From: Bacteroidota bacterium
Lineage (GTDB): Bacteria > Bacteroidota > Bacteroidia > Chitinophagales > Saprospiraceae
Length of the DNA: 64,000 nt
NCBI GenBank assembly: GCA_030147525.1
Contig: JASBVF010000055.1
Coordinates: forward strand, 180,446-244,445
Direction: 5' to 3'
Below are positions 8,516 to 17,597 of this stretch, one piece after another. A program made the translations under genes and the position numbers. Position 1 is the first letter of the stretch. Each line of letters opens with the position of its first letter. The notes beneath the pieces were generated by a model. The model saw only the letters and a list, made by a program, of their open reading frames with translations. It was not told where the DNA came from and ran no database searches.

Positions 8516-9721
8516 TTACTCCCGCATCGCTTTCACAGGTTTCAAATTCCAGATGTACCAGGTCGGGTAGATGGCTAATCCGCAGCTGATGAGGGAAATA
8601 ACCCAGGCCTGTTTCAGGAAAATGCCCATTTCAAAAGCCGTTTTTATCACAGGTTCGATCCCGTAATTTTCGTAAGCTTTGGCCATGTTTCCTGTCAGTT
8701 CGATGGGTGAAACATGCAGGTACCAGACGATGGGTATACTGATTAAAATTCCAAGAACAGCCCCCACAATCCCAATCATCAAAGTTTCCGACCAAAGCAT
8801 ACCGATGAGCGTTTTTCTTTTGGTGCCAATGGCTGTGAGGACGCCAAACTCGTACGTCCGTTCACGGGTCATCATCAGGATGGTGCCGAACAGACCGAAG
8901 CCGATCAGCAGGTACAAAGTCCAGAGAATGAGTTTGGCGCCGGCGGTGTCAAGCTCCTGAGCCTCAATGAGTTCGGGCATTAGTTTTTTAAAATCCATCA
9001 CTTCAAACTCGTCGGCCGGCAATTCTTTGTTGAGTACCTGGAGTGCCTCCGGCAATGCGTCCCGGCCCGGCAGGTTCACGGCCAGCGAGGTCAGGCGTTC
9101 GCCGGTGCCGTAAAAATCACGGGCGAGGGGCAGCGGCATGATGACCAGCTGTTTGTTCAAATCCGGCGCCCCAAATTTTACCATACCTCCGATGGGGTAG
9201 GCACCGGCAGCATTTCGGCCCTGGTATCCCTGGCTGACGAGGATTAGGGTGTCGGCCACTTTCAGGTTCAGTAAACTGGCCAAACCTTCCGCCACCAACA
9301 CGGTGCTGCCGTTCATTTCAAGGTATTGGCCTTGCGTCAGTCGGCTTTTCAGCCTGGTCATTTCGTCTTCCTTTTCCGGATCGATTCCCACGACCAAAAC
9401 CCCACGGGTCACTTCGCCGGAGGATGCCAGGGCAAAACTCTCAAGGCGGGGCGTCAGTTGCATTTCTGATTGCAGACTGGCCGGTACGGACTGAGGGTCG
9501 AAGGAATTTTCCAGCGATTGATCGTCCCAGAAACCATTTTGATGAATCTGTGCATAACCCAGGTAGTAGCGCACAACGTTGTCCACCATGTGATCCCAGG
9601 TGCCTTTCTGGAAGGAAGAAATGACGGAGGCAAACAGCACGGCGAACAAGACAGAGGAGATCGAAATGATGGTCCTTCGCTTGTTTCGCCAGAGGTTTCG
9701 CCAGGCAAGTTTTAAAAACAT
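8516..9721 (-). CDS. ABC transporter permease, FtsX/LolE-like
   Basis: 401 residues from ATG 9721 (MFLKLAWRNLWRNKRRT). An upstream start at 9778 would translate through an intergenic hairpin and is rejected. The first span (about 18-40), long extracytoplasmic domain and three C-terminal spans, with TRERTYEFGVLTAIGTKRKT between them, match the FtsX/LolCE family. The N-terminal LAWRNLWRNKRR is typical of Bacteroidota permeases of this class. It is the second gene of the LolA-like/permease/permease/ATPase unit. Confidence 0.87.
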   Translation of the reverse strand: MFLKLAWRNLWRNKRRTIISISSVLFAVLFASVISSFQKGTWDHMVDNVVRYYLGYAQIHQNGFWDDQSLENSFDPQSVPASLQSEMQLTPRLESFALASSGEVTRGVLVVGIDPEKEDEMTRLKSRLTQGQYLEMNGSTVLVAEGLASLLNLKVADTLILVSQGYQGRNAAGAYPIGGMVKFGAPDLNKQLVIMPLPLARDFYGTGERLTSLAVNLPGRDALPEALQVLNKELPADEFEVMDFKKLMPELIEAQELDTAGAKLILWTLYLLIGFGLFGTILMMTRERTYEFGVLTAIGTKRKTLIGMLWSETLMIGIVGAVLGILISIPIVWYLHVSPIELTGNMAKAYENYGIEPVIKTAFEMGIFLKQAWVISLISCGLAIYPTWYIWNLKPVKAMRE

Positions 9722-9727
9722 TTTTTC

Positions 9728-9782
9728 AGGGATGAGGAAAAAGGGATGAGGGGTGAGGTGCAAGGTCACATTCCTCATCCCT
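9728..9782. repeat. Intergenic word-built inverted repeat, element 3
   Basis: The word AGGGATGAGG occurs at 9728-9737 and 9742-9751, and its complement CCTCATCCCT is at 9773-9782. It sits in the gap between the LolA-like gene and the first permease gene, the same kind of position as elements 1 and 2 in this operon. Confidence 0.78.
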
Positions 9783-9790
9783 CACTCCTT

Positions 9791-10546
9791 TTACTTAACT
9801 CTTTTCAAATTCTGCACGCTGAAATAACTCTCATCCAGCTTCACATTGAAGTCGAGGTCGAGTTGTTCGATGATCGTTTTTTGGCCATCCTTGTCGGCGG
9901 GGATAAGTTCCAGTCGGGTTGGCAGGGTGCGGCCGCCGATGGTTTGAATATTTTTGCCGTACATGGTATTGACGAGGTAGCCGTCTTCGTCGTAAAATTC
10001 GACCTTCATTTCGAGGTAGTCTTTCTGGTCGATCCACATGATGATTTTACCCCAAACGACGGCGGCTTGGGGCTTGGGTGTGAATTCGATTTTGTGGCAG
10101 GGGCGTCCTTCCACGGTCTCTTTTCCAATCAATTTGTGGGTGAAATCAGTGACCATCGAGGACTGCTTTACGAGGTCGTCGTTGGTGAAATCACTACCCA
10201 TCCAGGACTGCATCATCATCGAAGGCGGCATTTTGATGGAGCGGTCGATAGAGGGTTGCCAGTTCCAGATTTCTTTATCTCTTTTTAAAAATGCAGTTCC
10301 TTTGTCACGGGCCGGCGCCGTGACAACGACAAGGCTGTATTTATCGCCTTTTGTCCAGGATTTCATGGTGATTTCACGGGTCCATTTCGGGCGGACGATG
10401 GTCATTTTCATTTCACCGTAGGCTTGCTCGCCACGGGCTTTGTCTTCGGCTTTTTTGACGATTTCGGTGGCATTTTGGGCGTAAGTATGATGAGGTATAG
10501 CTCCCAATATGAGCATGATGCCAACTGTCTGCAAGAACTTTTTCAT
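9791..10546 (-). CDS. Outer-membrane lipoprotein-sorting protein, LolA-like (COG2834)
   Basis: 251 residues from ATG 10546 (MKKFLQTVGIMLILGAIPHH), with a signal peptide ending near TYAQ. The mature part reads as repeated beta strands with WTREITMKSWTKGDKY and ALPTRLELIPADK-like segments (actual: TLPTRLELIPADKDG). This is the COG2834 fold related to LolA, which binds lipid or lipoprotein acyl chains in the periplasm. It is first in a unit with two FtsX-type permeases and an ATPase, which suggests it receives cargo from that exporter. The cargo is not shown by the sequence. Confidence 0.82.
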   Translation of the reverse strand: MKKFLQTVGIMLILGAIPHHTYAQNATEIVKKAEDKARGEQAYGEMKMTIVRPKWTREITMKSWTKGDKYSLVVVTAPARDKGTAFLKRDKEIWNWQPSIDRSIKMPPSMMMQSWMGSDFTNDDLVKQSSMVTDFTHKLIGKETVEGRPCHKIEFTPKPQAAVVWGKIIMWIDQKDYLEMKVEFYDEDGYLVNTMYGKNIQTIGGRTLPTRLELIPADKDGQKTIIEQLDLDFNVKLDESYFSVQNLKRVK

Positions 10547-10967
10547 GAATTGAATTTTGATAAAAAATATGAACAATCTGGCTTAAAATTCGGCTTGTTG
10601 TTCTTTTTCGGGGCCTGATAAAATTTGTAGGTTTAAATTCGGCTAAATAACAAGGGGTGGTGAGATTGGTTTGGATGAAACATGTAAATTTTATGATGAG
10701 TGGCATCCAGTACAAATACCAGGTTGCAATAGCATCCGATTTGCTGTCAGGTTCAGAGATGGCTTTGCAAGAGTGGCGCATCAGTCCCCGGGATCAGGTA
10801 GAATACTATGTAACAAATCGCACATAATTTCCATTTTTCAGGCTACTGCGCTGAAAAAATTGTGTATCCGGAAGTGCCTGCATGAGAAGAAATTTAACTT
10901 TGCCGCTTGTTTTTTAACAGAAAAAACCGGCGACTGTCTGGCCTCCGGTTTCAAAGGAAGCAAGGCC
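10547..10967. other. Divergent intergenic region upstream of sulP
   Basis: 421 bases between the divergent LolA-like and SulP genes. The SulP frame stays open back to 10671, but that part lacks membrane character and does not resemble the SulP N-terminus, so I treat it as non-coding. A TAACTTTG box at 10895-10902 fits the Bacteroidota -7 element TAnnTTTG, though no good -33 TTTG lies 19 bases upstream. I see no hairpin or repeat of note. Confidence 0.5.
10895..10902 (+). promoter_or_regulatory. Possible -7 promoter element for sulP
   Basis: TAACTTTG matches the Bacteroidota -7 consensus TAnnTTTG and would start a transcript near 10909, about 60 bases before the SulP start. The -33 position reads AAGT rather than TTTG, so this is only a half match. 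Confidence 0.4.
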
Positions 10968-12620
10968 ATGCAAAAAATGTTTGTCCCAAAACTTTTCTCC
11001 ATCATTCGGGAAGGCGTTACAAGAGAACAGGTTTTAAAAGATATTTCTGCGGGCGTCATCGTCGGTATTGTAGCGTTGCCGCTGGCGATTGCTTTTGCGA
11101 TCGCTTCCGGAGTACCACCGGAGAAGGGGCTTTACACTGCAATCATTGCCGGTTTTATCATCTCCTCATTTGGAGGCAGCCGGGTACAAATCGGCGGGCC
11201 GACCGGTGCGTTTATTGTCATCGTGTACGGCATTGTGCAGGAATTTGGCGTGCCGGGGCTTACTGCTGCCACGCTCATCGCTGGTGTCATGATTGTGCTG
11301 ATGGGGTTTGCCAGGTTGGGTTCGGTGCTGAAATATATTCCCTACTCCCTCGTCGTAGGGTTTACGAGCGGCATAGCGCTCATTATTTTTTCCTCTCAGG
11401 TGAAGGATTTTTTAGGATTACAAATGGGAGCCGTACCCGCTGGTTTCATTGATAAATGGCTGGCCTACGGTCAGAATTTCGACTCGGTAAATTTTTATGC
11501 CATTGGAATTGCTGCAGGCACCGTTTTAATCACGCTGATTTTTTCAAAAATTACCAGTAAAATTCCAGGTTCGCTGATCGCCATTATACTGGCTACACTG
11601 GCTGTGCAGTTTTTTGAAATGCCCGTCGAGACCATTGCCACCCGGTTTGGCGGCATTCCCAATTCGCTGCCTTCGCCCGAAACGCCTGCGCTTACTTTTC
11701 ACGATATTCAGCAGCTCATTTCTCCCGCTTTCACCATTGCCATGTTGGGCGCTATCGAGTCCTTGCTCTCAGCCGTCGTTGCCGACGGTATGATCGGCGG
11801 TAGCCACCGATCGAATATGGAATTGGTGGCACAGGGCGCAGCCAATGTTGCTTCAGCTATTTTTGGAGGGATACCGGCAACCGGCGCTATTGCACGTACG
11901 GCTACCAACGTGAAAAACGGAGGAAGAACACCCATTGCCGGCATCGTCCATGCGTTCACATTGCTGGTCATCGTGCTTTTTGTGGGGCAGTGGGCCAAAC
12001 TCATTCCTATGGCCTGTCTTGCTGGTATCCTGGTGGTCGTCGCCTACAACATGAGCGAATGGCATGCTTTCCTCTCTTTGACCAGAGGCCCAAAGCAGGA
12101 TGTGCTCGTCCTGCTCACTGCTTTTTTTCTCACGGTGCTGGTGGATCTGACGGTTGCGATTGAAATCGGGGTGGTGCTGTCTGCTTTTTTGTTCATGCGT
12201 CGTATGGCAAAAATCAGCGAGGTAAAGGCCGTTTCAGAACTGGCAACAGACGAGCAGGCAGACGAAGAAATCACCTTCGCTGCCGAACAGGTAGGACAAT
12301 TGCAGGGCGTGCAGATTTTTGAGGTGAATGGCCCGTTGTTTTTCGGTGCTGCGCACAAATTCAAGGAGACGATGGGTAAAATCAACGTTCGGCCTAAAAT
12401 TGTCATTTTCCGTTTGCGCCACGTGCCGTTTATCGACGCTACCGGGCTTTACAGTTTTAAAACCATGCTCAAAGAATTACAGGAACAAAAGACAAAAATC
12501 ATCCTCTCCGGCACCCGGCCGGAGGTGAGAACAGTGTTGCAGCAAGGCGGCATCGTGGATTTGATTGGTGAAAAAAATATGGCGGAGAATATTCAGGAGG
12601 CGATGGAACTTGCCAATTAA
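10968..12620 (+). CDS. SulP-family anion transporter with C-terminal STAS domain
   Basis: 550 residues from ATG 10968 (a second ATG is at 10977). The N-terminal sulfate-transporter domain shows GIVALPLAIAFAIASGVPPEKGLYTAIIAG near residue 25-55 and GGPTGAFIVIV at about 70, both characteristic of SulP. Roughly 10-14 membrane spans follow. The C-terminal STAS domain spans about 440-550 (ends GGIVDLIGEKNMAENIQEAM). The family carries sulfate, bicarbonate or dicarboxylates across the inner membrane, and the sequence alone does not say which. It is a single gene facing the caspase-SGNH gene tail to tail. Confidence 0.9.
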   Translation: MQKMFVPKLFSIIREGVTREQVLKDISAGVIVGIVALPLAIAFAIASGVPPEKGLYTAIIAGFIISSFGGSRVQIGGPTGAFIVIVYGIVQEFGVPGLTAATLIAGVMIVLMGFARLGSVLKYIPYSLVVGFTSGIALIIFSSQVKDFLGLQMGAVPAGFIDKWLAYGQNFDSVNFYAIGIAAGTVLITLIFSKITSKIPGSLIAIILATLAVQFFEMPVETIATRFGGIPNSLPSPETPALTFHDIQQLISPAFTIAMLGAIESLLSAVVADGMIGGSHRSNMELVAQGAANVASAIFGGIPATGAIARTATNVKNGGRTPIAGIVHAFTLLVIVLFVGQWAKLIPMACLAGILVVVAYNMSEWHAFLSLTRGPKQDVLVLLTAFFLTVLVDLTVAIEIGVVLSAFLFMRRMAKISEVKAVSELATDEQADEEITFAAEQVGQLQGVQIFEVNGPLFFGAAHKFKETMGKINVRPKIVIFRLRHVPFIDATGLYSFKTMLKELQEQKTKIILSGTRPEVRTVLQQGGIVDLIGEKNMAENIQEAMELAN

Positions 12621-12630
12621 CGAAAATGAA

Positions 12631-12670
12631 AGGAGACTCACCTTCAACATACGATATCGGTGAATCTCCT
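12631..12670. terminator. Terminator hairpin between convergent sulP and caspase-SGNH genes
   Basis: AGGAGACTCACC (12631-12642) pairs with GGTGAATCTCCT (12659-12670) with one mismatch, followed by a T-rich run. It is 10 bases past the SulP stop and 8 bases past the end of the minus-strand gene. Confidence 0.7.
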
Positions 12671-12677
12671 CCCATTA

Positions 12678-15647
12678 TTATTTTTTTGCGCCTCCCACAA
12701 TTCTTTCAATAAACTTCAGCCCCACCTCACCATACCCTTCATCCGTCGGATGTATTTCGTCATCCCACTGGTCGTCACGTACTTTTTGGCGAAGGTCGAT
12801 GTACTCTACCTGGCCGGAAAATTCAGTTGCCAGCGCTCCGAGCCGGGTGTTGAATTCATCCATCATGAAATGAACTGCATGGCTGCGGTCACCGGAGCGA
12901 AGGATACCGAACTCGTCAAAATATTTCCCGATCCAGCCTTTTTTGGTGCCGGGATCGAGGGGCCTGGGGTAGTCGTAGCCGTGTACGAAAATCTTCATTT
13001 CCGGATGGTTCTTTTTCAAAAAGTTGAAAATGCTGCGGTAGTAATTGATGATGGAATTCATGGCATTTTCAAAATCCTGGTTGAAAAAACGGTCGGGTTT
13101 TTCACCTTCCGGGGCATCGTCGAATTGTTTTTTCAAAAAGTTAACCATCGACTCTCCGAGGATGTCGTTACCGCCGCCGCTGAGCAAAAAGCCCTTTGGT
13201 TTTACCTTTTCGATGGCCTTGAACATTTCACCCTCTTTTAAATAATTTTCGATGGTGTCACCGGCTTCTGCCAAGCAATAAACCGGGAATTTTTCACCAA
13301 CATAATCGATGATGTCCTTCAGCATCGGATGCTGAAACCAAGAATCGCCTTCAGAGACGTAGCGGGGCAGTTCAGGATGGCGACGGACCATTTTTTTGTA
13401 GCGCCGCCGCCGCCACATACCAGCGATGCCGTTGGCAATGCTGAGCGTGGCATCCCAGGCAAATCCTTTTTCAGCGGCCTCCTGTTCGAGTGCAATGAGG
13501 GACAGGCTCGCATCCAGGCCGCCGTTTTTACCATGTTGAAAATACAGGCCGGTGGCAAAATGCGCCAGCTCGTCGTTTTCCTTCAACATGGCGGCGATAT
13601 CCTTCGCCTTCACGGCATTGAACGCAGGGTTTTGAAAATCAAAATGGTAGGTCAGGGCATTCCAGCCCGAAAGTTTTGGAGTTTCCTCCTCTTCGTCCAC
13701 GTCAAAACCTTTCTTTTGGCCTTCCAGTGTTCGGGTTTTTTCCAGCAAATCCGGGTTCCAGGGCTCGGGCAGGCCGCCTTTTTCCAAACCAGTCACCTCG
13801 AACGGCTCGGTGCTGACGATGAATTTCAGCGTATCAGTGGAGTTTGGTACGTTGTACCAATACATGCGATCGTCAAGGGACATTCGCAGGAAGCCGCCTT
13901 TGTGATCCCGAAGCGTTTTCGTTTGCCCGGGTTCGATCTCGGCCACGAGCGGTTCGAGAAGTCGAGGTGTGGCGCCAAAATCGGCTTGCAGGTATAGCGC
14001 AGCGACGTAAAGCTTTGTATTCGGAGTCGTGTTTTTCATTTCTACACGCACCTTACCACCCCATTTTTTACTGCCGCCAACGATGGACTCGTACTCGACT
14101 TTGGCAGTTTTTTGCTGGTTGAAATCCAGCGGTTTTTCGTTGCCGTCTGCGTAAGTACGAAAACATTTCACCTCAAGTGCGCTGGCGTCGAGAACCTCAC
14201 CGCTCTTGTTTTTCATGCGTTGCAACATCGTCCATTCGGAGATGTGTTTCAGCGCTTTGAGCAGGGTTGGCAATGCTTTCGGGTTTAGTTCCTCGTTTCC
14301 TTCGTCGTCTGTTTTGGTGAAATGGATAGGCCGGAACAGCGGGCGGAAGTGGTCGCCAGGCTTGGTCAGGTAGAGCATATCCCGCCAGAGCAGTAGCGAG
14401 TAGTCCGCCTTTTTCGGGTCATCTTCGAGAGCTACGTAAGCGGCGTTTTCCGGTTTGGTGATGGCTTCGTTAACGACCATGTATTCATCCATGAAAAAAT
14501 CCTTGTTCACCAGCTCCAAGCGGACAGTTTGTGTAGCAAGGCCGCTGAGTTTAACGATGTAGGCCTTGGTTTTATCCAATCCAAAAACATCCTTCACCTG
14601 GGCCGCATCGAGTTCCGTATCGCCGATGGCAAAGGTGTTGGTTTCGCCGTCTGATGTCACAATCACGCTGGTGACGCCCTGTGCCACACCGTGCAGCGTG
14701 CCCCGGTCGATGCGCCAGCCTTTGGCTTTGTTGTAGACCATGTTGGCGCTGTTCACTGCCAGGTCCACATCTTTTTTGAAAAATCCTTTTTCCAGCAAAT
14801 CGAGGCTCATGTCGGGAGCGTAGACCTTGGGTTTTTGCACAAACCGGTATTTCAACTGATTGCGGATGCGGCTGTGCAGGTCCCGGTAGGTGAGGTTGCC
14901 GCCGCAGGCCCGCAGCGAGTTGAGCAGGTAGGAGGTGAGCACGCCGCTTCCGTTGACTTCCAGGGCAGCTTCATCTTTCTCGGCGGCGGCCATCTGGATG
15001 TGCGGGGCTTGTGCGATGATCTCGTTCATGTTTTTGCCGGCAAACTGGGTAGCCGCAAACTGCCCGGCAAACTCAAACTCTTCCCATTTGCGGGGAGGGA
15101 ACAGGTGGTCGATCTGTTTTTTCACTGCCGTAATGCCTTCCGCCGCTGCCGCAACTTCACGGGTATTGTCGCCGGAGTGGCAGCAGTCGAAGATGGTGAC
15201 GATGTGCGCTTTTGTTTTATCGTAAAGTTCCCTGAGTAAAATGCGCAGCTCCTTGTCGGCCAGCAGGAAGTCGGGCGAGTGCGGTTTTTCATAATGGCAA
15301 ACCAGACACTCCAGCCGTGGATCGGCCCAGATGCTTTCGTCTGCCTTTTCGACGGCGCCGTGGCCGGAGTAGTAAAGGAAGGCGACGTCATCCTTGCCTG
15401 CTTTGGCAAGGTGCGTGCGGAATGCGTTGATGACGGCCGGTTTGGAAGCAGCTTTGTCGTAGAGCTTCAAGACGTTTAGCTCCAGGGACGGGTCTGATTC
15501 AAGGTAATGAAGGACGTTGTTTGCGTCGTTGATGCAACCGTTGAGTTTTGGAAAGACCAGGTTGCCGGTGAGCAGTACGTTTTCCCGATAGTCGTTGATG
15601 CCGATGATGAGGGCATGGACTTTTGTTTTCTTTAAGCTTTCAGCCAT
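12678..15647 (-). CDS. Caspase-like protease (C14) fused to an SGNH hydrolase
   Basis: 989 residues with no signal peptide or membrane span, so probably cytoplasmic. Residues about 8-270 form a caspase/metacaspase domain: KVHALIIGINDYRE at the start, catalytic H96 in YYSGHG and catalytic C156 in DCCHSG. A middle beta-rich part (about 290-700) resembles DUF4384-type domains, a weak impression. The C-terminus (about 755-989) is an SGNH/GDSL hydrolase: nucleophile S769 in EGDSW, N827 in SGGGND, and D963 with H966 in DEIHP. All residues needed for both activities are present. Known C14 proteases can release effector domains by cleavage. An arrangement in which the protease controls an esterase or lipase is an inference. 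It stands alone between peptidase T and SulP. Confidence 0.85.
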   Translation of the reverse strand: MAESLKKTKVHALIIGINDYRENVLLTGNLVFPKLNGCINDANNVLHYLESDPSLELNVLKLYDKAASKPAVINAFRTHLAKAGKDDVAFLYYSGHGAVEKADESIWADPRLECLVCHYEKPHSPDFLLADKELRILLRELYDKTKAHIVTIFDCCHSGDNTREVAAAAEGITAVKKQIDHLFPPRKWEEFEFAGQFAATQFAGKNMNEIIAQAPHIQMAAAEKDEAALEVNGSGVLTSYLLNSLRACGGNLTYRDLHSRIRNQLKYRFVQKPKVYAPDMSLDLLEKGFFKKDVDLAVNSANMVYNKAKGWRIDRGTLHGVAQGVTSVIVTSDGETNTFAIGDTELDAAQVKDVFGLDKTKAYIVKLSGLATQTVRLELVNKDFFMDEYMVVNEAITKPENAAYVALEDDPKKADYSLLLWRDMLYLTKPGDHFRPLFRPIHFTKTDDEGNEELNPKALPTLLKALKHISEWTMLQRMKNKSGEVLDASALEVKCFRTYADGNEKPLDFNQQKTAKVEYESIVGGSKKWGGKVRVEMKNTTPNTKLYVAALYLQADFGATPRLLEPLVAEIEPGQTKTLRDHKGGFLRMSLDDRMYWYNVPNSTDTLKFIVSTEPFEVTGLEKGGLPEPWNPDLLEKTRTLEGQKKGFDVDEEEETPKLSGWNALTYHFDFQNPAFNAVKAKDIAAMLKENDELAHFATGLYFQHGKNGGLDASLSLIALEQEAAEKGFAWDATLSIANGIAGMWRRRRYKKMVRRHPELPRYVSEGDSWFQHPMLKDIIDYVGEKFPVYCLAEAGDTIENYLKEGEMFKAIEKVKPKGFLLSGGGNDILGESMVNFLKKQFDDAPEGEKPDRFFNQDFENAMNSIINYYRSIFNFLKKNHPEMKIFVHGYDYPRPLDPGTKKGWIGKYFDEFGILRSGDRSHAVHFMMDEFNTRLGALATEFSGQVEYIDLRQKVRDDQWDDEIHPTDEGYGEVGLKFIERIVGGAKK

Positions 15648-15901
15648 GACGGATGGGTTTTGTATGTGAAGTGATTAGAAAAGCAAGCTAAGCAATTTAG
15701 CGGTTTTTGGCCAAAAGTTTCCGGTGATTTCCATCATTTGGCAGGGGTGAGATTTTCAAAATAGGGCTAAATCCCGGAGCTTGATTTTTGTTGAAAAATA
15801 AAATTTGCCGCCGGTTCAGGCTTTTCCGATGCATTGACGAATTCAGGCATCATGGAAGGCTCGAACCGGCGGTTGGAAGTTTTATTCAAAAAACTGAATG
15901 A

Positions 15902-17149
15902 TCAGGCCCGCTCTTCCCACACCATGGCCAGGTGTACAAGCGTATGCACGGCCTTTTCCATATCTTGAACGGACACCCATTCCTGTTTTGAGTGGAAGGC
16001 ATGCTCGCCGGCAAAAATATTGGGGCAGGGCAGACCCATGAACGAAAGACGGGAGCCGTCCGTACCGCCCCGAATACTTGATCTGACCGGTTTCAGCCCG
16101 GCCCTTTTGATCGCTTCTTCGGCGTTGTCGGCGACTTCCGGGTGTTTATCCAGCACTTTTTTCATGTTGCGGTATTGCTCCACTACTTTGAATTCTGCCT
16201 TGGAGTTCGGGTATTTTTTCAACACCTTTTTCATGATTTTTTCCAGTACGGCTTCGTGTTCTTTCAACTTTTCATCGGTGAAATCCCGGATAATAAATTT
16301 GATTTTCGTCTCTTCGAGCAAGCCGTCAATCAGGGTCGGATGGATGAAACCCTCCCTTCCTTCCGTGGTCTCCGGCGAAAGTGTATCCTTGGGCAGTGCT
16401 GCGATAATCTCGGACGCAATCTTGATGGAGTGTTCGATTTTGCCTTTGGCAAAACCCGGGTGAGCACTCACGCCGGTGATGGTGATCGTCACGCCATCGG
16501 CGGAGAATGTCTCGTCTTCAAGCGAGCCTGCCATTTCCCCATCGACTGTGTAACCAAAGTCAGCGCCCAGTTTTTTGATATTCACTTTGTCCACGCCCCG
16601 GCCTATTTCTTCATCGGGGGTAAAAAGAATGCGGATTTCGCCGTGTTTGATTTCCGGGTGTGTCATCAAAAAGTTGGCGGCGTCCATGATTTCGGCGACG
16701 CCGGCTTTGTTGTCGGCACCGAGCAGCGTCGTGCCGCTGGCGGTGATAATGTCGTTGCCGATCTGGTCCTTCAGGTGAGGGTGGTCGGCAGTCTTGAGTA
16801 CCTGCTTGGGATCGTCGGGCAACACGATGTCCTGTCCCTGGTAGTTTTTGTGAATGATAGGTTTGACGTTGGCGCCGCTGCAATCTGGCGCTGTGTCCAT
16901 GTGCGAGCAGTAACAAATCACCGGTACTTTTTTGGTGGTGTTGGAAGGAATGGTGGCGTAGATGTAGCCCCATTTATCGAGTTTGGCATCGGCGATGCCC
17001 ATGGCTTTCAATTCTTTGACGAGTACTTTACCAAGGTCTTTTTGCTTGGCTGTGGAAGGGATGGTTTTGGATTCGGGGTCTGACTGGGTGTCGATTTTCA
17101 CATAACGCAGGAAGCGTTCGAGGACGGTGTGCTGGATGTTGAGTTTCAT
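15902..17149 (-). CDS. pepT: Peptidase T, tripeptide aminopeptidase (M20B)
   Basis: 415 residues, the usual PepT length, and cytoplasmic. Zinc-site motifs are CYCSHMDTAPDCSG, GADNKAGVAEIMDAA and FTPDEEIGRG, with a terminal SIRGGTDGSRLSFMGLPCPNIF segment typical of M20B. The enzyme removes the N-terminal residue from tripeptides. The gene is 254 bases upstream of the caspase-SGNH gene on the same strand, with no obvious hairpin between them, so joint transcription is possible but unproven. Confidence 0.95.
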   Translation of the reverse strand: MKLNIQHTVLERFLRYVKIDTQSDPESKTIPSTAKQKDLGKVLVKELKAMGIADAKLDKWGYIYATIPSNTTKKVPVICYCSHMDTAPDCSGANVKPIIHKNYQGQDIVLPDDPKQVLKTADHPHLKDQIGNDIITASGTTLLGADNKAGVAEIMDAANFLMTHPEIKHGEIRILFTPDEEIGRGVDKVNIKKLGADFGYTVDGEMAGSLEDETFSADGVTITITGVSAHPGFAKGKIEHSIKIASEIIAALPKDTLSPETTEGREGFIHPTLIDGLLEETKIKFIIRDFTDEKLKEHEAVLEKIMKKVLKKYPNSKAEFKVVEQYRNMKKVLDKHPEVADNAEEAIKRAGLKPVRSSIRGGTDGSRLSFMGLPCPNIFAGEHAFHSKQEWVSVQDMEKAVHTLVHLAMVWEERA

Positions 17150-17597
17150 ATTTTTAATTTGATTTTAATTGAAATGTATATTTTTTGAAAAGACATTTGC
17201 GGCCGCTAAGGTGTTATTGACCTCAGTTTTGCAAGGTTTTGAAAAATGAAATATTGATTGATGGCATTCGGAGAAAAAATTTTGAGGGTCAAAACTAAAG
17301 CTTTTCTTTGCGCCCTCATTAACAAAAGTTTAAAAGTCTGACGGGCATCATTTTGACATCAGAGGCCGTTTTTCCGGCGATAGAAATTACAGATGCGGGG
17401 TTCTAAATTTGAAAAAAATGAACAAAGGCAGATGTGACTACTTTAAGCTTATAAAGTCAAAGGCATTAATCAGGTTTGTTAGATTCCCTTGTTTGATCCT
17501 TCCTGAAAATCATCCGACGAAAGGCCAAACGACCCAGAATTGTGGAATCGTTCAAACTCAATCAACCAATATTTTTAACTAAAATCTTTTACCTAAG
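17150..17597. other. Intergenic region, divergent, no gene seen
   Basis: 448 bases between pepT (minus) and the lipoprotein gene at 17598 (plus). It is AT-rich, presumably holds both promoters, and carries no open frame, repeat or hairpin that I can support. A TAAATTTG at 17404-17411 resembles a -7 element but lacks a partner TTTG. Confidence 0.5.

Noticed and set aside
10671..10967. 99-residue N-terminal extension of the SulP transporter
   Set aside because: The segment has no membrane or domain character, contains a promoter-like box, and SulP proteins normally begin near the chosen ATG.
16142..17083. 313-codon plus-strand frame opposite pepT
   Set aside because: PepT is unambiguous on the other strand, and this frame shows no motif and a biased Phe/Val/Gly composition.
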